Shown: positions 34,958 to 44,964 of the stretch, piece by piece
Position numbering within the stretch: the stretch's first letter is position 1
Layout: each line of letters starts with the position of its first letter
Origin: DATGLG01 sp035294245
Lineage (GTDB): Bacteria > Pseudomonadota > Alphaproteobacteria > JACZXZ01
DNA: 64,000 bases
Reading direction: 5' to 3'
Assembly: GCA_035294245.1 (NCBI GenBank)
Contig: DATGLG010000068.1
Span: 62,001-126,000, forward strand
The notes under the pieces: generated by a model
The model's database searches: none
Told to the model about the DNA's origin: nothing
What the model saw: the letters and a program-made list of their open reading frames with translations, nothing else
Translations under genes and position numbers: made by a program

Positions 34958-36637
34958 TTAGAAGAGCCCTTCGACATATCCCTGCTCGTTGATGCGGATG
35001 CGGTGCGCCGACGGCTCGCGCGGAAGCCCCGGCATGGTCAGAAGCTCGCCGCAGATGACGACGAGGAATTCGGCACCTCCGGAGAGCCTGATCTCCCGGA
35101 TCGGAATGACATGGTTGCTGGGTGCGCCCTTGAGCTGCGGATCGGTCGAGAAGCTGTATTGCGTCTTCGCGATGCACACAGGGAAGTGCCCGAAGCCGGC
35201 CTTCTGATAATCGCGGAACTGATCGCGTATCCGCTGATCGGCGATGATGTCCTTGGCGCCGTAAAGCTGCTGGGCGATGGTCCGCACCTTGTCCCAGAGA
35301 GGCATGTCGTCGGGATAAAGCGTGTGGAAATTGCTTGGCTTCGTCTCGACGATCTTGGCGACGGCGCGCGCGAGCTTCTCGGTTCCCTTGCTGCCGTCTG
35401 CCCAATGGCTGCAGGGAATTGCCTCGATGCCGAGCTCGGCGCATTTCTTCCGGATCAACTCATGCTCCATGTCGGTATCGGAGGTGAAGCGGTTGATCGC
35501 GACGACGGCGGGAACGCCGAACTTGCCGACGTTCTCGATATGGCGCGCCAGATTGGCGAAGCCTTTCTCCAGAGCGTCCAGATTCTCCTTGCCGAGCTCG
35601 TCCTTGCCGACGCCGCCATGCATCTTGAGCGCCCTTACGGTGGCGACGATGACCGCGGCGTCGGGGCGAAGCCCGGCCTTGCGGCACTTGATGTCGAAGA
35701 ACTTCTCGGCGCCGAGATCGGCGCCGAAGCCGGCCTCCGTCACGATGTAATCGGCGAGTTTCAGTGCCGTCGTAGTCGCTACGACCGAGTTGCAGCCATG
35801 GGCGATGTTCGCGAAGGGTCCGCCGTGAATGAAGGCAGGATTGCCTTCGAGCGTCTGGACAAGGTTGGGCTGTAGGGCGTCTTTGAGCAGCACGGCCATC
35901 GAGCCATCGGCCTTGAGATCGCTGGCGCGCACCGGCTTGCGATCGCGCGTCTGGCCCACGATGATGTTGCCGAGCCGCTTCATGAGATCGTCCATGTCCT
36001 TGGCTAGGCAGAAGATCGCCATGACCTCGGATGCCACGGTGATGTCGAACCCCGCTTCGCGCGGGAAGCCGTTGGCGACCCCGCCAAGCGAGCAGACGAT
36101 CTGGCGGAGCGCACGGTCGTTCATGTCCATGACCCGGCGCCAGGAGACGCGGCGCACGTCGATATCGAGCTCGTTTCCCCAATAGATGTGATTGTCGATC
36201 AATGCCGCGAGGAGGTTGTTCGCCGAGGTGATGGCATGGAAATCGCCGGTGAAATGCAGGTTGATGTCCTCCATCGGCACGACTTGCGCATGCCCGCCGC
36301 CGGCTGCACCCCCCTTCATCCCGAAGCACGGGCCAAGGCTCGGCTCCCGCAGGCAGATCACCGTGCGCTTGCCGATACGGTTGAGCCCGTCGCCGAGGCC
36401 GACGGTCGTCGTCGTCTTTCCCTCGCCCGCGGGCGTGGGGGTGATCGCGGTGACGAGGATCAGCTTTCCGTTCGGGTGGTTCTTGAGGCCCTTGATGAAG
36501 TCGAGGCTCACCTTCGCCTTGTAATGCCCATGACGGAACAGGGCGTCCGCCGGGATGTTGAGCTTGGCGCCGATCGCCTCGATCGGCTGCAGTCGCGCCT
36601 CGCGCGCAATCTCGATATCGCTTTTAACTTCGGGCAT
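34958..36637 (-). CDS. fhs: formate-tetrahydrofolate ligase
   Basis: The 559-residue protein is the normal length. It makes 10-formyl-THF from formate, THF and ATP for C1 metabolism. The ATP P-loop TPAGEGKTTTTVGLGDGL is present, as are the FTGDFHAITSANNLLAA and RNCSLGGVANG-like regions and the C-terminal GEIRLSGGAEFLVVICGEL-type end. It is cytoplasmic. The gene has an 8-bp-free 5' leader hairpin (36662-36682) and shares a 202-bp divergent region with the ureohydrolase. It may take up formate released by the catabolic genes on the other side (inference). Confidence 0.95.
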   Translation of the reverse strand: MPEVKSDIEIAREARLQPIEAIGAKLNIPADALFRHGHYKAKVSLDFIKGLKNHPNGKLILVTAITPTPAGEGKTTTTVGLGDGLNRIGKRTVICLREPSLGPCFGMKGGAAGGGHAQVVPMEDINLHFTGDFHAITSANNLLAALIDNHIYWGNELDIDVRRVSWRRVMDMNDRALRQIVCSLGGVANGFPREAGFDITVASEVMAIFCLAKDMDDLMKRLGNIIVGQTRDRKPVRASDLKADGSMAVLLKDALQPNLVQTLEGNPAFIHGGPFANIAHGCNSVVATTTALKLADYIVTEAGFGADLGAEKFFDIKCRKAGLRPDAAVIVATVRALKMHGGVGKDELGKENLDALEKGFANLARHIENVGKFGVPAVVAINRFTSDTDMEHELIRKKCAELGIEAIPCSHWADGSKGTEKLARAVAKIVETKPSNFHTLYPDDMPLWDKVRTIAQQLYGAKDIIADQRIRDQFRDYQKAGFGHFPVCIAKTQYSFSTDPQLKGAPSNHVIPIREIRLSGGAEFLVVICGELLTMPGLPREPSAHRIRINEQGYVEGLF

Positions 36638-36661
36638 TTAGCTCTCCCTTGGCGTCGAAAG

Positions 36662-36682
36662 GACGGCGAGTTCGACGCCGTC
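36662..36682 (-). promoter_or_regulatory. leader hairpin of fhs
   Basis: A perfect 7-bp stem GACGGCG (36662-36668) pairs with CGCCGTC (36676-36682) around a 7-nt loop, 24 bp upstream of the fhs start on the transcribed strand. There is no T tract, so it is a possible mRNA stability or translational element. Confidence 0.3.
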
Positions 36683-36839
36683 GCTCGGCTCTTGTATACC
36701 AGTAGACCAGCAAGGATTTAGCACCTCGCTGGACGCTTGGCGAGCCCCCAGCCGACCATTTCGTGTCAAATCGCGCTGGCGGCGCCGCGGCTCCCTCGGG
36801 CACACTTCGGCGAAGCGCAAGCGGCGATATAAGAGAGGA

Positions 36840-37805
36840 ATGATGCCCGATATCTTCGATGCTCAAATCTTCCGCCCAAGCCGAACCTTCATGGGCGTGC
36901 CGAACGGCTACGATCTCTCCGGCGCGAAGGCCGCCATTCTCGGCATTCCGTTCGATTGCGGCACCCATCCGGTTCGCATCGGGGCGCGGCTCGGGCCCAG
37001 CGCCATTCGCGAACAATCGGCTCTCGTCCGCCCCTATCAGCCGCCGCGCGCGGATTTCAACCCGCTCGAGCGCCTTGGCTTGATCGACTGCGGCGATGTG
37101 AATGTCACACCCAGCCTTATTCTCGATGCTCATGCGCGGATCGAAGAAGCGGTGTGGCGCATCGTCAGCGCCGGTACGGTTCCGGTGACCATGGGGGGCG
37201 ACGGCTCGGTGACCCTCCCCCAGCTCCGCGCGCTCCACCGGAAATATCCGAACCTCGCCCTCCTCCATATCGACGCCCATACGGATACCTATCCGGGTGA
37301 AGGAGAGGTTACGGCCCGCTATAACACGGCAACCACCTTCACGCGCGCGGCAGAGGAAGGCCTCCTCGATACCGCCAATTCGCTTCATATTGGTGCGCGC
37401 GGACCCATCGGATATCCGCAGATTTTCGAGCACACGCGGCGTTGCGGCTATGAACTCATCGACGGCGCCGCCCTCTTTGCCCGCGGCTTTCCGGAGACTC
37501 TGCATCATATTCATGCACGTCTTGCAAATCGCCCGATTTACCTTTGTTTTGACATGGATTTCTTCGATCCGTCCTGCGCACCGGGCGTGTGCACGCCCGC
37601 TTGGGGCGGGGCGAGCGCCCGCGAAGGACTGTCATTCCTGCAAGGATTGGCCGGGCTCAACATCGTCGCGGCCGACGTGAATACGGTGAGCCCCCCTCAC
37701 GATGTCGGCGGCATGACCGCCTTCCTCGCCGGGACGGTGGTCCTCGAATGTCTCACCCTCGTCGCCCGCGCGCTCAATCTCGTCAACATGCCGCTGTCCG
37801 GGTGA
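36840..37805 (+). CDS. ureohydrolase (agmatinase/guanidino-acid hydrolase family) with altered metal site
   Basis: The protein has 321 residues with the arginase-fold ureohydrolase order. The second and third metal motifs are intact: DAHTD (D145, H147, D149) and DMDFFDP (D238, D240). The first, normally GGDH, reads GGDG (D121-G122), so the usual first MnA histidine ligand is replaced by glycine. The family splits a guanidino compound into urea and an amine. With one ligand missing it may bind metal differently or have a new substrate. It is followed by HyuA/HyuB and lies at the edge of the catabolic supercluster. Confidence 0.85.
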   Translation: MMPDIFDAQIFRPSRTFMGVPNGYDLSGAKAAILGIPFDCGTHPVRIGARLGPSAIREQSALVRPYQPPRADFNPLERLGLIDCGDVNVTPSLILDAHARIEEAVWRIVSAGTVPVTMGGDGSVTLPQLRALHRKYPNLALLHIDAHTDTYPGEGEVTARYNTATTFTRAAEEGLLDTANSLHIGARGPIGYPQIFEHTRRCGYELIDGAALFARGFPETLHHIHARLANRPIYLCFDMDFFDPSCAPGVCTPAWGGASAREGLSFLQGLAGLNIVAADVNTVSPPHDVGGMTAFLAGTVVLECLTLVARALNLVNMPLSG

Positions 37806-37925
37806 GGTGCAGGCGTTCCAAGCGGGCTGTTATTGACACTTAACGGCCCCCTGATCAATCTCTTCGCCTGCGTCTCGAACATCAGCTGGACCGGCGGCCC
37901 TCCGCATCCGGCGGGGGAGAATTTC

Positions 37926-40013
37926 GTGGCAGGACGGACAGGACCGCGGCTTGGCGTCGATATCGGCGGCACCTTCACCGATGTCGCGCTCGAAGTCGGC
38001 GGGAAGCGCTACACCAGCAAGATCCTCACCACGCCGCAGGCGCCGGAGAAAGGTGTCCTCGACGCCATTGCCATCGCCTTGCGCGACGCGGACCTCGCCC
38101 CGTCGGCGCTCGAGATGATCGTCCATGGCACGACGCTCGCGACGAACGCTCTCATTGAGCGCAAGGGACCGCGCACGGCCCTGATCACGACCGAGGGCTT
38201 CCGCGACATCATCGAGATCCGGCAGGAGAACCGCTTCGAGCAATATGACGTCAATATCGATCTGCCGCCGCCCCTCGTGCCGCGGCGCTGGCGCCTGGGG
38301 GTGCGTGAGCGGATCGACGCCCACGGAAAGGTGCTGCTGCCTTTGGACGAGGCGAGCGTTGAGCGCGCTATCGACACGTTGGAGCGCCAGGAGATCGCCA
38401 GCGTCGCCGTCGGCCTCCTGCACAGCTTCACAAACCCGGATCATGAGAAGCGCATCGGCGAGCGAATCGCGAAACGCATGCCGGACGTGACGATCACGTT
38501 GTCGTCGGACGTCTCGCCGGAAATGCGGGAATACGAGCGCTTCACGACGGCCTGCGCGAACGCCTATGTCCAGCCGCTCATGAGCCGCTATCTGCGCAAC
38601 CTGGAAGACGGCCTGCGCAAAGCCGGCTTCCGCTGCCCCCTCTTCCTGATCTCCTCGGGCGGCGGCCTTACCACCGTCGAGACCGCGATCCGCTTCCCCG
38701 TACGCCTCGTCGAATCCGGTCCGGCGGGTGGCGCCATCTTTGCCAGCCATATCGCCCGCCTCTGCGGCATTGACAAGATGATCTCGTTCGACATGGGCGG
38801 CACGACGGCAAAGATCTGCCTGATCGACGAGGCGAAGCCGCAGACGAACCGCGTCTTCGAGGTTGCCCGGATCTATCGCTTCAAGAAGGGCTCCGGCTTG
38901 CCCCTGCGCATTCCCGTGATCGAGATGGTGGAAATCGGGGCCGGTGGCGGCTCGATCGCACGCGTGGACGCCATGAACCGCATCGCCGTTGGACCAGACA
39001 GCGCCGGATCGGAGCCTGGACCGGCTTCCTATGGCCGCGGCGGCACGGAGCCCACCGTCACCGACGCCGATGTGGTGCTCGGCCGCATCGATCCTGCGGC
39101 CTTCTCCGGCGGCAAGCTGACGCTCGACACACAGGCCGCGACAGCGGCCGTCAAGCGCGCCATCGGCGAAAAGCTGGGGCTATCGCCGGAATTCGCCGCC
39201 TTGGGGATCAGCGAGATGGTCGACGAGAACATGTCGAACGCTGCGCGCGTCCATACCATCGAGAGCGGTAAAGATGTGGGCGAGCGCACCCTCGTCGCCT
39301 TCGGCGGCGCCGCTCCCCTACACGCGGCGCGCGTAGCGGAGAAGCTCGGCCTCAAGCGTGTCGTCATTCCGACCAATGCGGGCGTGGGCTCAGCCGTCGG
39401 GTTTCTTCGCGCCCCGATCGCCTACGAGATCATTCGCACGAATATCCAGCGGCTCAGCAGCTTCGACGCCGAAGCGGTTAACCGCATCCTTGCCGAGATG
39501 CGCGCCGAAGCCGAGGCGATCGTGCGCCAAGGCGCCGGGCCGGAAACTCGGCTCGAAGAGCGTCGCGCTGCCTTCATGCGCTATCGCGGCCAGGGCCACG
39601 AGATTGCCGTACCGCTTCCGGTCCAGGCATACACTGCCGAGGACAAGCCCGCGCTCCTGAAGGCGTTCGAGGCTGCCTATTGTGCGCTCTATAGCCGCGC
39701 TATTCCTGGCGTCGATGTGGAGATCTTAAGTTGGGTCATGGTGATCAGCGCGCCGCTGGACGTCGACATCGAAACGCCCAAGCCGGAAGAGCCTGGCTCA
39801 GCGACGCCGCTGTCCCGCCGCAAGCTGTTCGACCCAGCTTCGGGGGATTTCATCGAGGCGCCATTCTTCCGCCGCGCCGACCTCAAGCGCGGATGGATCG
39901 TTCCGGGTCCCGCCGTGATCGAGGAAGACGAGACCTCAACGGTGGTCAGCCCGAGCTTCGAGGCACGCATCAACGGCTTCGGTTATATTGAACTCATCCG
40001 ACGCGAAGAGTAG
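37926..40013 (+). CDS. hyuA: hydantoinase/oxoprolinase subunit A (HyuA)
   Basis: The protein has 695 residues from GTG 37926 (GGGGGAG upstream; an upstream TTG is unlikely). It belongs to the ATP-dependent hydantoinase/5-oxoprolinase family with the ASKHA fold: LGVDIGGTFTDVALEVG, then IVHGTTLATNALIERKG, and SFDMGGTTAKICLIDE. It hydrolyses cyclic amide or ureide bonds (hydantoins, 5-oxoproline, N-methylhydantoin) using ATP. HyuB follows 9 bp later, so both subunits are present. The same operon probably continues to the Liv transporter. Acetone/acetophenone carboxylase-type proteins share the fold but need more subunits. Confidence 0.9.
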   Translation: MAGRTGPRLGVDIGGTFTDVALEVGGKRYTSKILTTPQAPEKGVLDAIAIALRDADLAPSALEMIVHGTTLATNALIERKGPRTALITTEGFRDIIEIRQENRFEQYDVNIDLPPPLVPRRWRLGVRERIDAHGKVLLPLDEASVERAIDTLERQEIASVAVGLLHSFTNPDHEKRIGERIAKRMPDVTITLSSDVSPEMREYERFTTACANAYVQPLMSRYLRNLEDGLRKAGFRCPLFLISSGGGLTTVETAIRFPVRLVESGPAGGAIFASHIARLCGIDKMISFDMGGTTAKICLIDEAKPQTNRVFEVARIYRFKKGSGLPLRIPVIEMVEIGAGGGSIARVDAMNRIAVGPDSAGSEPGPASYGRGGTEPTVTDADVVLGRIDPAAFSGGKLTLDTQAATAAVKRAIGEKLGLSPEFAALGISEMVDENMSNAARVHTIESGKDVGERTLVAFGGAAPLHAARVAEKLGLKRVVIPTNAGVGSAVGFLRAPIAYEIIRTNIQRLSSFDAEAVNRILAEMRAEAEAIVRQGAGPETRLEERRAAFMRYRGQGHEIAVPLPVQAYTAEDKPALLKAFEAAYCALYSRAIPGVDVEILSWVMVISAPLDVDIETPKPEEPGSATPLSRRKLFDPASGDFIEAPFFRRADLKRGWIVPGPAVIEEDETSTVVSPSFEARINGFGYIELIRREE

Positions 40014-40022
40014 CCTTCCGCC

Positions 40023-41774
40023 ATGGTCGCAAAGCCCAACACGGCGCTATCGCAAATTCACATGCAGATCATGTGGAGTCGGCTCATCGCCGTGGTCGAA
40101 GAGCAGGCGCAGACACTCATCCGCACTGCCTTCTCCACCTCGGTGCGCGAAGCCGGCGACTTGTCCGCCGGCGTCTTCGATCGCGAGGGGCGCATGCTCG
40201 CCCAGGCCATCACTGGAACGCCGGGGCACGTCAACTCGATGGCGAATGCCGTCAAGCACTTCCTCAGCGTCTACCCGATCGACAAGATGCAGGAGGGTGA
40301 CCACTACATCACGAACGATCCCTGGCTAGCCTCGGGCCATCTGCACGACTTCACCGTCGTTACGCCGACCTTCAAGAATGGCAGGCCGATCGCCTTGTTC
40401 GCAAATACTACCCATGTCGTCGATATCGGTGGGCTCGGCATGGGGCCGGACGGGCGGCAGGTGTTCGAGGAGGGTCTCTCGGTACCGATCATGCCCCTCG
40501 CGCGGAAGGGAGAGTTCAACGAGGACCTCTTGCGCATCGTGCGGGCCAATGTGCGTGAGCCGTTCCAGGTGGAGGGCGATCTCTTCGCCATGGCCGCCTG
40601 CAACGAGGATGGCTGCCGCCGCCTCCTCGACATGCTCGACGAGTTCAGGATGGAGGATCTCCAGGCGCTCGGCGATCAGATCATCGACGCCTCGCGGCAG
40701 GCCATGCTGAACGCGATCCGCCAGCTCAAGCCCGGCGTCTATCGCAACAGCTTGACGATGGACGGGTACGACAAGCCTCTGACCCTGGCCGCGACGATGA
40801 CGATCGGCTATGACGGCATCCACGTCGATTTCAGCGGCACGTCGCCGGCGAGCTCCTACGGCATCAACGTTGTGCTCAATTACACGCTCGCCTACACGGC
40901 CTTCGGCGTGCGCTGCCTGGTGGCGCCCGAGGTGCCGAACAACGCCGGCTCGCTCGAGCCGATCACCGTGACCGCTCCTGAGGGCTCGGTGCTCAACGTC
41001 AAGCGCCCCTGGGCCGTCGCCGCGCGGCATACCGTGGGTCATATGCTGCCCGACGTTGTGTTCGGCTGCCTCCATCCGGTGATCAAGGGCGGCGTTCCCG
41101 CCGAGGGCGCCTCCTCCCTATGGAATCCGCAGATCTATGGCGGGGGTTCCATGGTCGACGAGGTCGAGGAGGGCGTCGATCCCTCTACCCTCCCTCAGTT
41201 TTCAACCGTCATTTTCCATTGCGGCGGCGGCGGGGCACGGCCGACGAAGGATGGCCTCAGCGTTACCGCCTTTCCCAGCGGCGTTCGCACCATTCCCGTT
41301 GAAGCGACGGAGTCCGTCGCCCCAGTCGTATTCTGGCGTCGCGAGTTTCGCGAGGAGTCCGGCGGGGCCGGAACCTATCGCGGCGGTCTCGGCCAAGTCA
41401 TCGAGCTGAGCGGCGCCGATGGCATGCCCATCAGCCTGCTCTGCAATTTCGAGCGTGTGCGCAACCCTGCGCGGGGCCGCAACGGCGGCCATAATGGCGA
41501 GCCGGGACGGGTCTCGCTTGCCTCCGGTCGACCCATTCGCCCGAAAGGCCGGCAAACGGTGCCGCCTCGGGACCGCATCCGGCTTGAGCTTCCCGGCGGC
41601 GGCGGTTTTGGGGTGCCTGAAAAACGCGATCCTCAACGAGTCGCCGATGATGTCTTGGACGAATTGGTCTCGCGCGAAAGCGCCGAACGGGTCTATCGTG
41701 TCGCCCTCACCGAGGATGGCAGAGTCGACTTCGAAGGCACGGCAGCGATGCGGTTGGGCGATCAACGGGAATAG
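40023..41774 (+). CDS. hyuB: hydantoinase/oxoprolinase subunit B (HyuB)
   Basis: The 583-residue protein is full length for HyuB. It has the hallmark start IMWSRLIAVVEEQAQTLIRTA, DAGDLSA-like and the metal/active-site region YITNDPWLASGHLHDFTVV, plus the C-terminal GGGFGVPEKRDPQRVADDV. With HyuA it makes the ATP-dependent hydrolase of cyclic amide compounds. The stop is 110 bp before the substrate-binding protein of the Liv importer, so transport and hydrolysis are probably linked. Confidence 0.9.
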   Translation: MVAKPNTALSQIHMQIMWSRLIAVVEEQAQTLIRTAFSTSVREAGDLSAGVFDREGRMLAQAITGTPGHVNSMANAVKHFLSVYPIDKMQEGDHYITNDPWLASGHLHDFTVVTPTFKNGRPIALFANTTHVVDIGGLGMGPDGRQVFEEGLSVPIMPLARKGEFNEDLLRIVRANVREPFQVEGDLFAMAACNEDGCRRLLDMLDEFRMEDLQALGDQIIDASRQAMLNAIRQLKPGVYRNSLTMDGYDKPLTLAATMTIGYDGIHVDFSGTSPASSYGINVVLNYTLAYTAFGVRCLVAPEVPNNAGSLEPITVTAPEGSVLNVKRPWAVAARHTVGHMLPDVVFGCLHPVIKGGVPAEGASSLWNPQIYGGGSMVDEVEEGVDPSTLPQFSTVIFHCGGGGARPTKDGLSVTAFPSGVRTIPVEATESVAPVVFWRREFREESGGAGTYRGGLGQVIELSGADGMPISLLCNFERVRNPARGRNGGHNGEPGRVSLASGRPIRPKGRQTVPPRDRIRLELPGGGGFGVPEKRDPQRVADDVLDELVSRESAERVYRVALTEDGRVDFEGTAAMRLGDQRE

Positions 41775-41884
41775 ATGAGGCTACACAGGCCTGACGAAGC
41801 ACGATACCCATAAAATCGCGACAAAATCAAAATAACGGCTTGTTGATGCGATCGTAAGACGAGCCAGAAAATGGGAGGTAACGT

Positions 41885-43126
41885 ATGAGGAGACTAGCGC
41901 TTTCGCTTGTGACGGCCGCTGTGCTCGGCCTCGCCTCAACAGCCATGGCGGCGGACAACGTCAAGATCGGCGTCATCATGCCGCTGAGCGGGAATTCAGC
42001 CAGCGCTGGACAGTCGGCCAAGGCCGCGATCGAGCTTGCCGCGCAGATCGTCAACGAGGCCCATCCAGAGCTCAAGAACCTTCCCCTTGCGGCGACCGCC
42101 GGCCTGCCGAATCTCGGAGGCGCCAAGACCGCCCTCCTCGTCGCCGATCATCAGGGCAATCCTTCCGAAGGGCAGAACCAGACGCTGCGCCTTATCACCC
42201 AGGAGCATGTCGTCGCGATGCTCGGCAGCTATCAGTCGAACGTCTCCTTCACGGCGACGGCCGTGGCGGAGCGCTACGGCATTCCCTTCGTCGTCGGTGA
42301 CTCCGTCGCCGCGAACATCACCGGCCGCGGCTTCAAATGGGTCTTCCGCGTCACCCCGGTGGCAACCGACTTCGCCAACAACTACATGGACTTTCTTGCG
42401 GACCTCAAGAAAGCTGGCCATCCGGCGAGCAATATCGCCGTCGTCTATGAGAATACCGATTACGGCACCTCGGTGGCCGGGACCGTGCGCGAAGCCGCCA
42501 AGAGCCACGGCATCAATGTCGTCGCCGACATCGCCTATAACGCCAACGCCGCCGATGTCTCGCCGCAGGTGCTTCAACTCAAAGAGAAAAAGCCGGACTG
42601 CATCATCTTCATCAGCTATACCGCCGATACGATCCTCTACATGAAGACGATGAAGAACCTGGATTACCTGCCGCCGCTGATCATTGGCGACGATTCCGGC
42701 TTCTCCGATCCCGCCTTCATCAAGGCCGTCGGCGACATCTCTCAAGGCGTGATCAACCGGAGCGCTTGGGACATCGGTCCCAAAGATAGCACGACGTGGA
42801 AGATCAACGAGATGTACAAGGCCAAGACCGGCCACGATATGGACGATACCAGCGCGCGTGACATGCAGGCGGCATTCGTGCTGTTCGACGCCATCAATCG
42901 TGCCGGCTCGACCAAGCCCGAAGCGATCCAGAAGGCGCTGCAGGAGACCGACCTCAAGCCCGACCAGCTCATGATGGGCTACAAAGGCGTCAAATTCGAC
43001 AAGACGGGCCAGAACATTCTCGCGGCCACCTATCTCATCCAGCTCATCGGCAAGGATTACGTTGCGGTGTGGCCGCCGAAGTCGGCGCAACATCCCCTCA
43101 TCTATCCCTTCAAGGGCTGGAAGTAG
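41885..43126 (+). CDS. ABC transporter substrate-binding protein, Liv type
   Basis: The protein has 413 residues with a signal peptide (LALSLVTAAVLGLASTAMA) and a periplasmic-binding-protein family 6 fold (DNVKIGVIMPLSGNSASAGQ). The start is supported by GGGAGG. It captures the substrate in the periplasm for the LivHMGF-like permease that follows after 6 bp. The branched-chain amino-acid family binds many other compounds, including amides, aromatic acids and urea. Given HyuA/HyuB upstream, an amide or ureide ligand is a reasonable inference. Confidence 0.9.
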   Translation: MRRLALSLVTAAVLGLASTAMAADNVKIGVIMPLSGNSASAGQSAKAAIELAAQIVNEAHPELKNLPLAATAGLPNLGGAKTALLVADHQGNPSEGQNQTLRLITQEHVVAMLGSYQSNVSFTATAVAERYGIPFVVGDSVAANITGRGFKWVFRVTPVATDFANNYMDFLADLKKAGHPASNIAVVYENTDYGTSVAGTVREAAKSHGINVVADIAYNANAADVSPQVLQLKEKKPDCIIFISYTADTILYMKTMKNLDYLPPLIIGDDSGFSDPAFIKAVGDISQGVINRSAWDIGPKDSTTWKINEMYKAKTGHDMDDTSARDMQAAFVLFDAINRAGSTKPEAIQKALQETDLKPDQLMMGYKGVKFDKTGQNILAATYLIQLIGKDYVAVWPPKSAQHPLIYPFKGWK

Positions 43127-43132
43127 CCGGGG

Positions 43133-43990
43133 ATGATCCTTCTCCAAGTGATCGTGGGCGGCCTCCTGATCGGGGCCGTCTACGCTCTCTTTTCATCCGG
43201 ACTCACGCTCATCTGGGGAATGATGAACGTGATCAATTTCGCCCATGGCGAATTCGTCATGCTCGGCATGTATGTCGCCTTCTGGGCCTTCACGCTCGCA
43301 GCGTTCGGACCCGCCAGCTTCAGCGCCCTCGCCGCCGTCCTCCTGTTCATTCTCGGCGTGATCGTCTATCTGGCCCTCATCCGTCACGTCATGCGCGGCC
43401 CCATGCTGTCGCAAATCCTGGCGACCTTCGGCCTGCTGCTCCTCTTGCGCTACGCCGCGTTCTGGGCCTTTAGCCCGAATTTCGTGACCCTCCCGGAGGG
43501 CCTTGTTGGACCCAATCTCGATATCGGCGGCATCCTCCTGAGCGCGCCCAAGCTCGCGAGCGGCATCGTCGCGATTCTGCTCACGACGGGCATGCATCTC
43601 CTTCTGACGCGAACGGCGATCGGCAGCCAGATCCTGGCCGTTGCCGAAGACCCCCGCGCCGCCATGCTAATGGGAATCCGGCCCGATCGCATGCAGGCGA
43701 TTGCCTGGGGATTGGCGGGCGCCTCGGCCGGCATCGCTGGCGCCCTCATCGCCACCTTCTTTCCGATCTCACCGACCGTGGGAGAGTCGCTGGCGCTGAT
43801 CGCCTTCGTCGTCGTGACCCTCGGCGGCTTCGGCAGCGTGCCCGGGGCCATGATCGCCGGGCTGATCGTCGGCCTCATCGAGTCCGTCTCGGCTTTCTAT
43901 TGCGGGCCCGTCTATCAGGACGTCTTCGTCTACGGTCTCTTCGTACTTATTCTATGGGTCCGCCCGCATGGGCTCCTGGGGAAAGCGTGA
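43133..43990 (+). CDS. livH: ABC transporter permease, LivH-like
   Basis: The protein has 285 residues with about eight TM helices and the LivH pattern GLTLIWGMMNVINFAHGEF at the N-terminus and GAMIAGLIVGLIESVS at the C-terminus. It forms the inner-membrane channel with LivM. Its stop overlaps the LivM start by one base (TGATG), a sign of tight operon structure. Confidence 0.93.
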   Translation: MILLQVIVGGLLIGAVYALFSSGLTLIWGMMNVINFAHGEFVMLGMYVAFWAFTLAAFGPASFSALAAVLLFILGVIVYLALIRHVMRGPMLSQILATFGLLLLLRYAAFWAFSPNFVTLPEGLVGPNLDIGGILLSAPKLASGIVAILLTTGMHLLLTRTAIGSQILAVAEDPRAAMLMGIRPDRMQAIAWGLAGASAGIAGALIATFFPISPTVGESLALIAFVVVTLGGFGSVPGAMIAGLIVGLIESVSAFYCGPVYQDVFVYGLFVLILWVRPHGLLGKA

Positions 43991-44964
43991 TGCGCCGCGG
44001 CACTATCGTTCTCGCCGTGGTCCTCCTGGGCTTTCCCCTCGTCTTCAGCGATCCCTATTACGAGCAACTCGGCGCGCTCGTGCTGCTGGCGGCGATTTCC
44101 GCTTCGGCATGGAACCTGGTCGGCGGGTATGCGGGCCAGGTCTCCGTCGGGCATGCCGTCTTCTTCGGAATCGGCGCCTATATGCCGCTTCTCGTGTACA
44201 AATTGTGGGAAACGAGCCCGCTTGCCGGCTTTCCCCTCGGCGTCGCCGTCAGCATCGGCATCGCGATCGTCATCGGGGTGCCGACGTTTCGGCTTTCCGG
44301 ACATTATTTCAGCATGGCGACGATCGCAGTGGCCGAGCTCATCCGCATCCTCGTCGGCAACTGGGATCTGATGGGAGCCTCGATCGGCCTGATGGGACCG
44401 GCGACACCGCGGGGCTGGTGGGACCTCATCTTCCGCAGCTCCGTCCCGTACTACTACATCTACCTCGCGGTGCTGGCAGTGCTTCTCGCCCTCACCTTCC
44501 GCATGGAGCGCAGCCGCTTTGGCTATTATCTGCGCGCGATCCGCGCCGGCGAGCGGGCATCGCGCAGCCTGGGCGTGCCCGTCAGCCGCTACAAGCTCTA
44601 CGCGCTGATGCTGAGTGCCACCTTCACGTCCCTCGCCGGCTCCCTCTACGCGATCAAGTTCGGGTTCATCGACCCCAATAGCGGTCTCGGCATCCTGGTT
44701 TCGGTGAACATGCTACTGATGGCCGCTCTCGGCGGTGCCGGGCGGCTCTACGGCCCGCTCCTTGGAGCAGCGATCCTTGTGCCGTTGCAGACGGTCACGA
44801 ACAGCTTTCTCGGCGGCAGCGGCACCGGGCTCACCTATATCCTTTACGGCGGGATCATCCTGCTCATCAGCCGCTACGAGCCGGGCGGGCTGTTTGAGCT
44901 AGGGGACCGGCTGCGGATGCGCAGGCGGCAGCGCGAGGTCAAGGAGCGCCGCCATGCTGCTTAG
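43990..44964 (+). CDS. livM: ABC transporter permease, LivM-like
   Basis: The protein has 324 residues from ATG 43990, with about nine TM helices. Typical LivM segments are visible: SASAWNLVGGYAGQVSVGH, GHYFSMATIAVAELIRI, and the EAA-like loop RSLGVPVSRYKLYALMLSA. It pairs with LivH. The livG start lies inside its last 11 bp. Confidence 0.93.
   Translation: MRRGTIVLAVVLLGFPLVFSDPYYEQLGALVLLAAISASAWNLVGGYAGQVSVGHAVFFGIGAYMPLLVYKLWETSPLAGFPLGVAVSIGIAIVIGVPTFRLSGHYFSMATIAVAELIRILVGNWDLMGASIGLMGPATPRGWWDLIFRSSVPYYYIYLAVLAVLLALTFRMERSRFGYYLRAIRAGERASRSLGVPVSRYKLYALMLSATFTSLAGSLYAIKFGFIDPNSGLGILVSVNMLLMAALGGAGRLYGPLLGAAILVPLQTVTNSFLGGSGTGLTYILYGGIILLISRYEPGGLFELGDRLRMRRRQREVKERRHAA

Noticed and set aside
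37833..37838. TTGACA ahead of hyuA as a sigma70 promoter
   Set aside because: No acceptable -10 hexamer lies 16-18 bp downstream.
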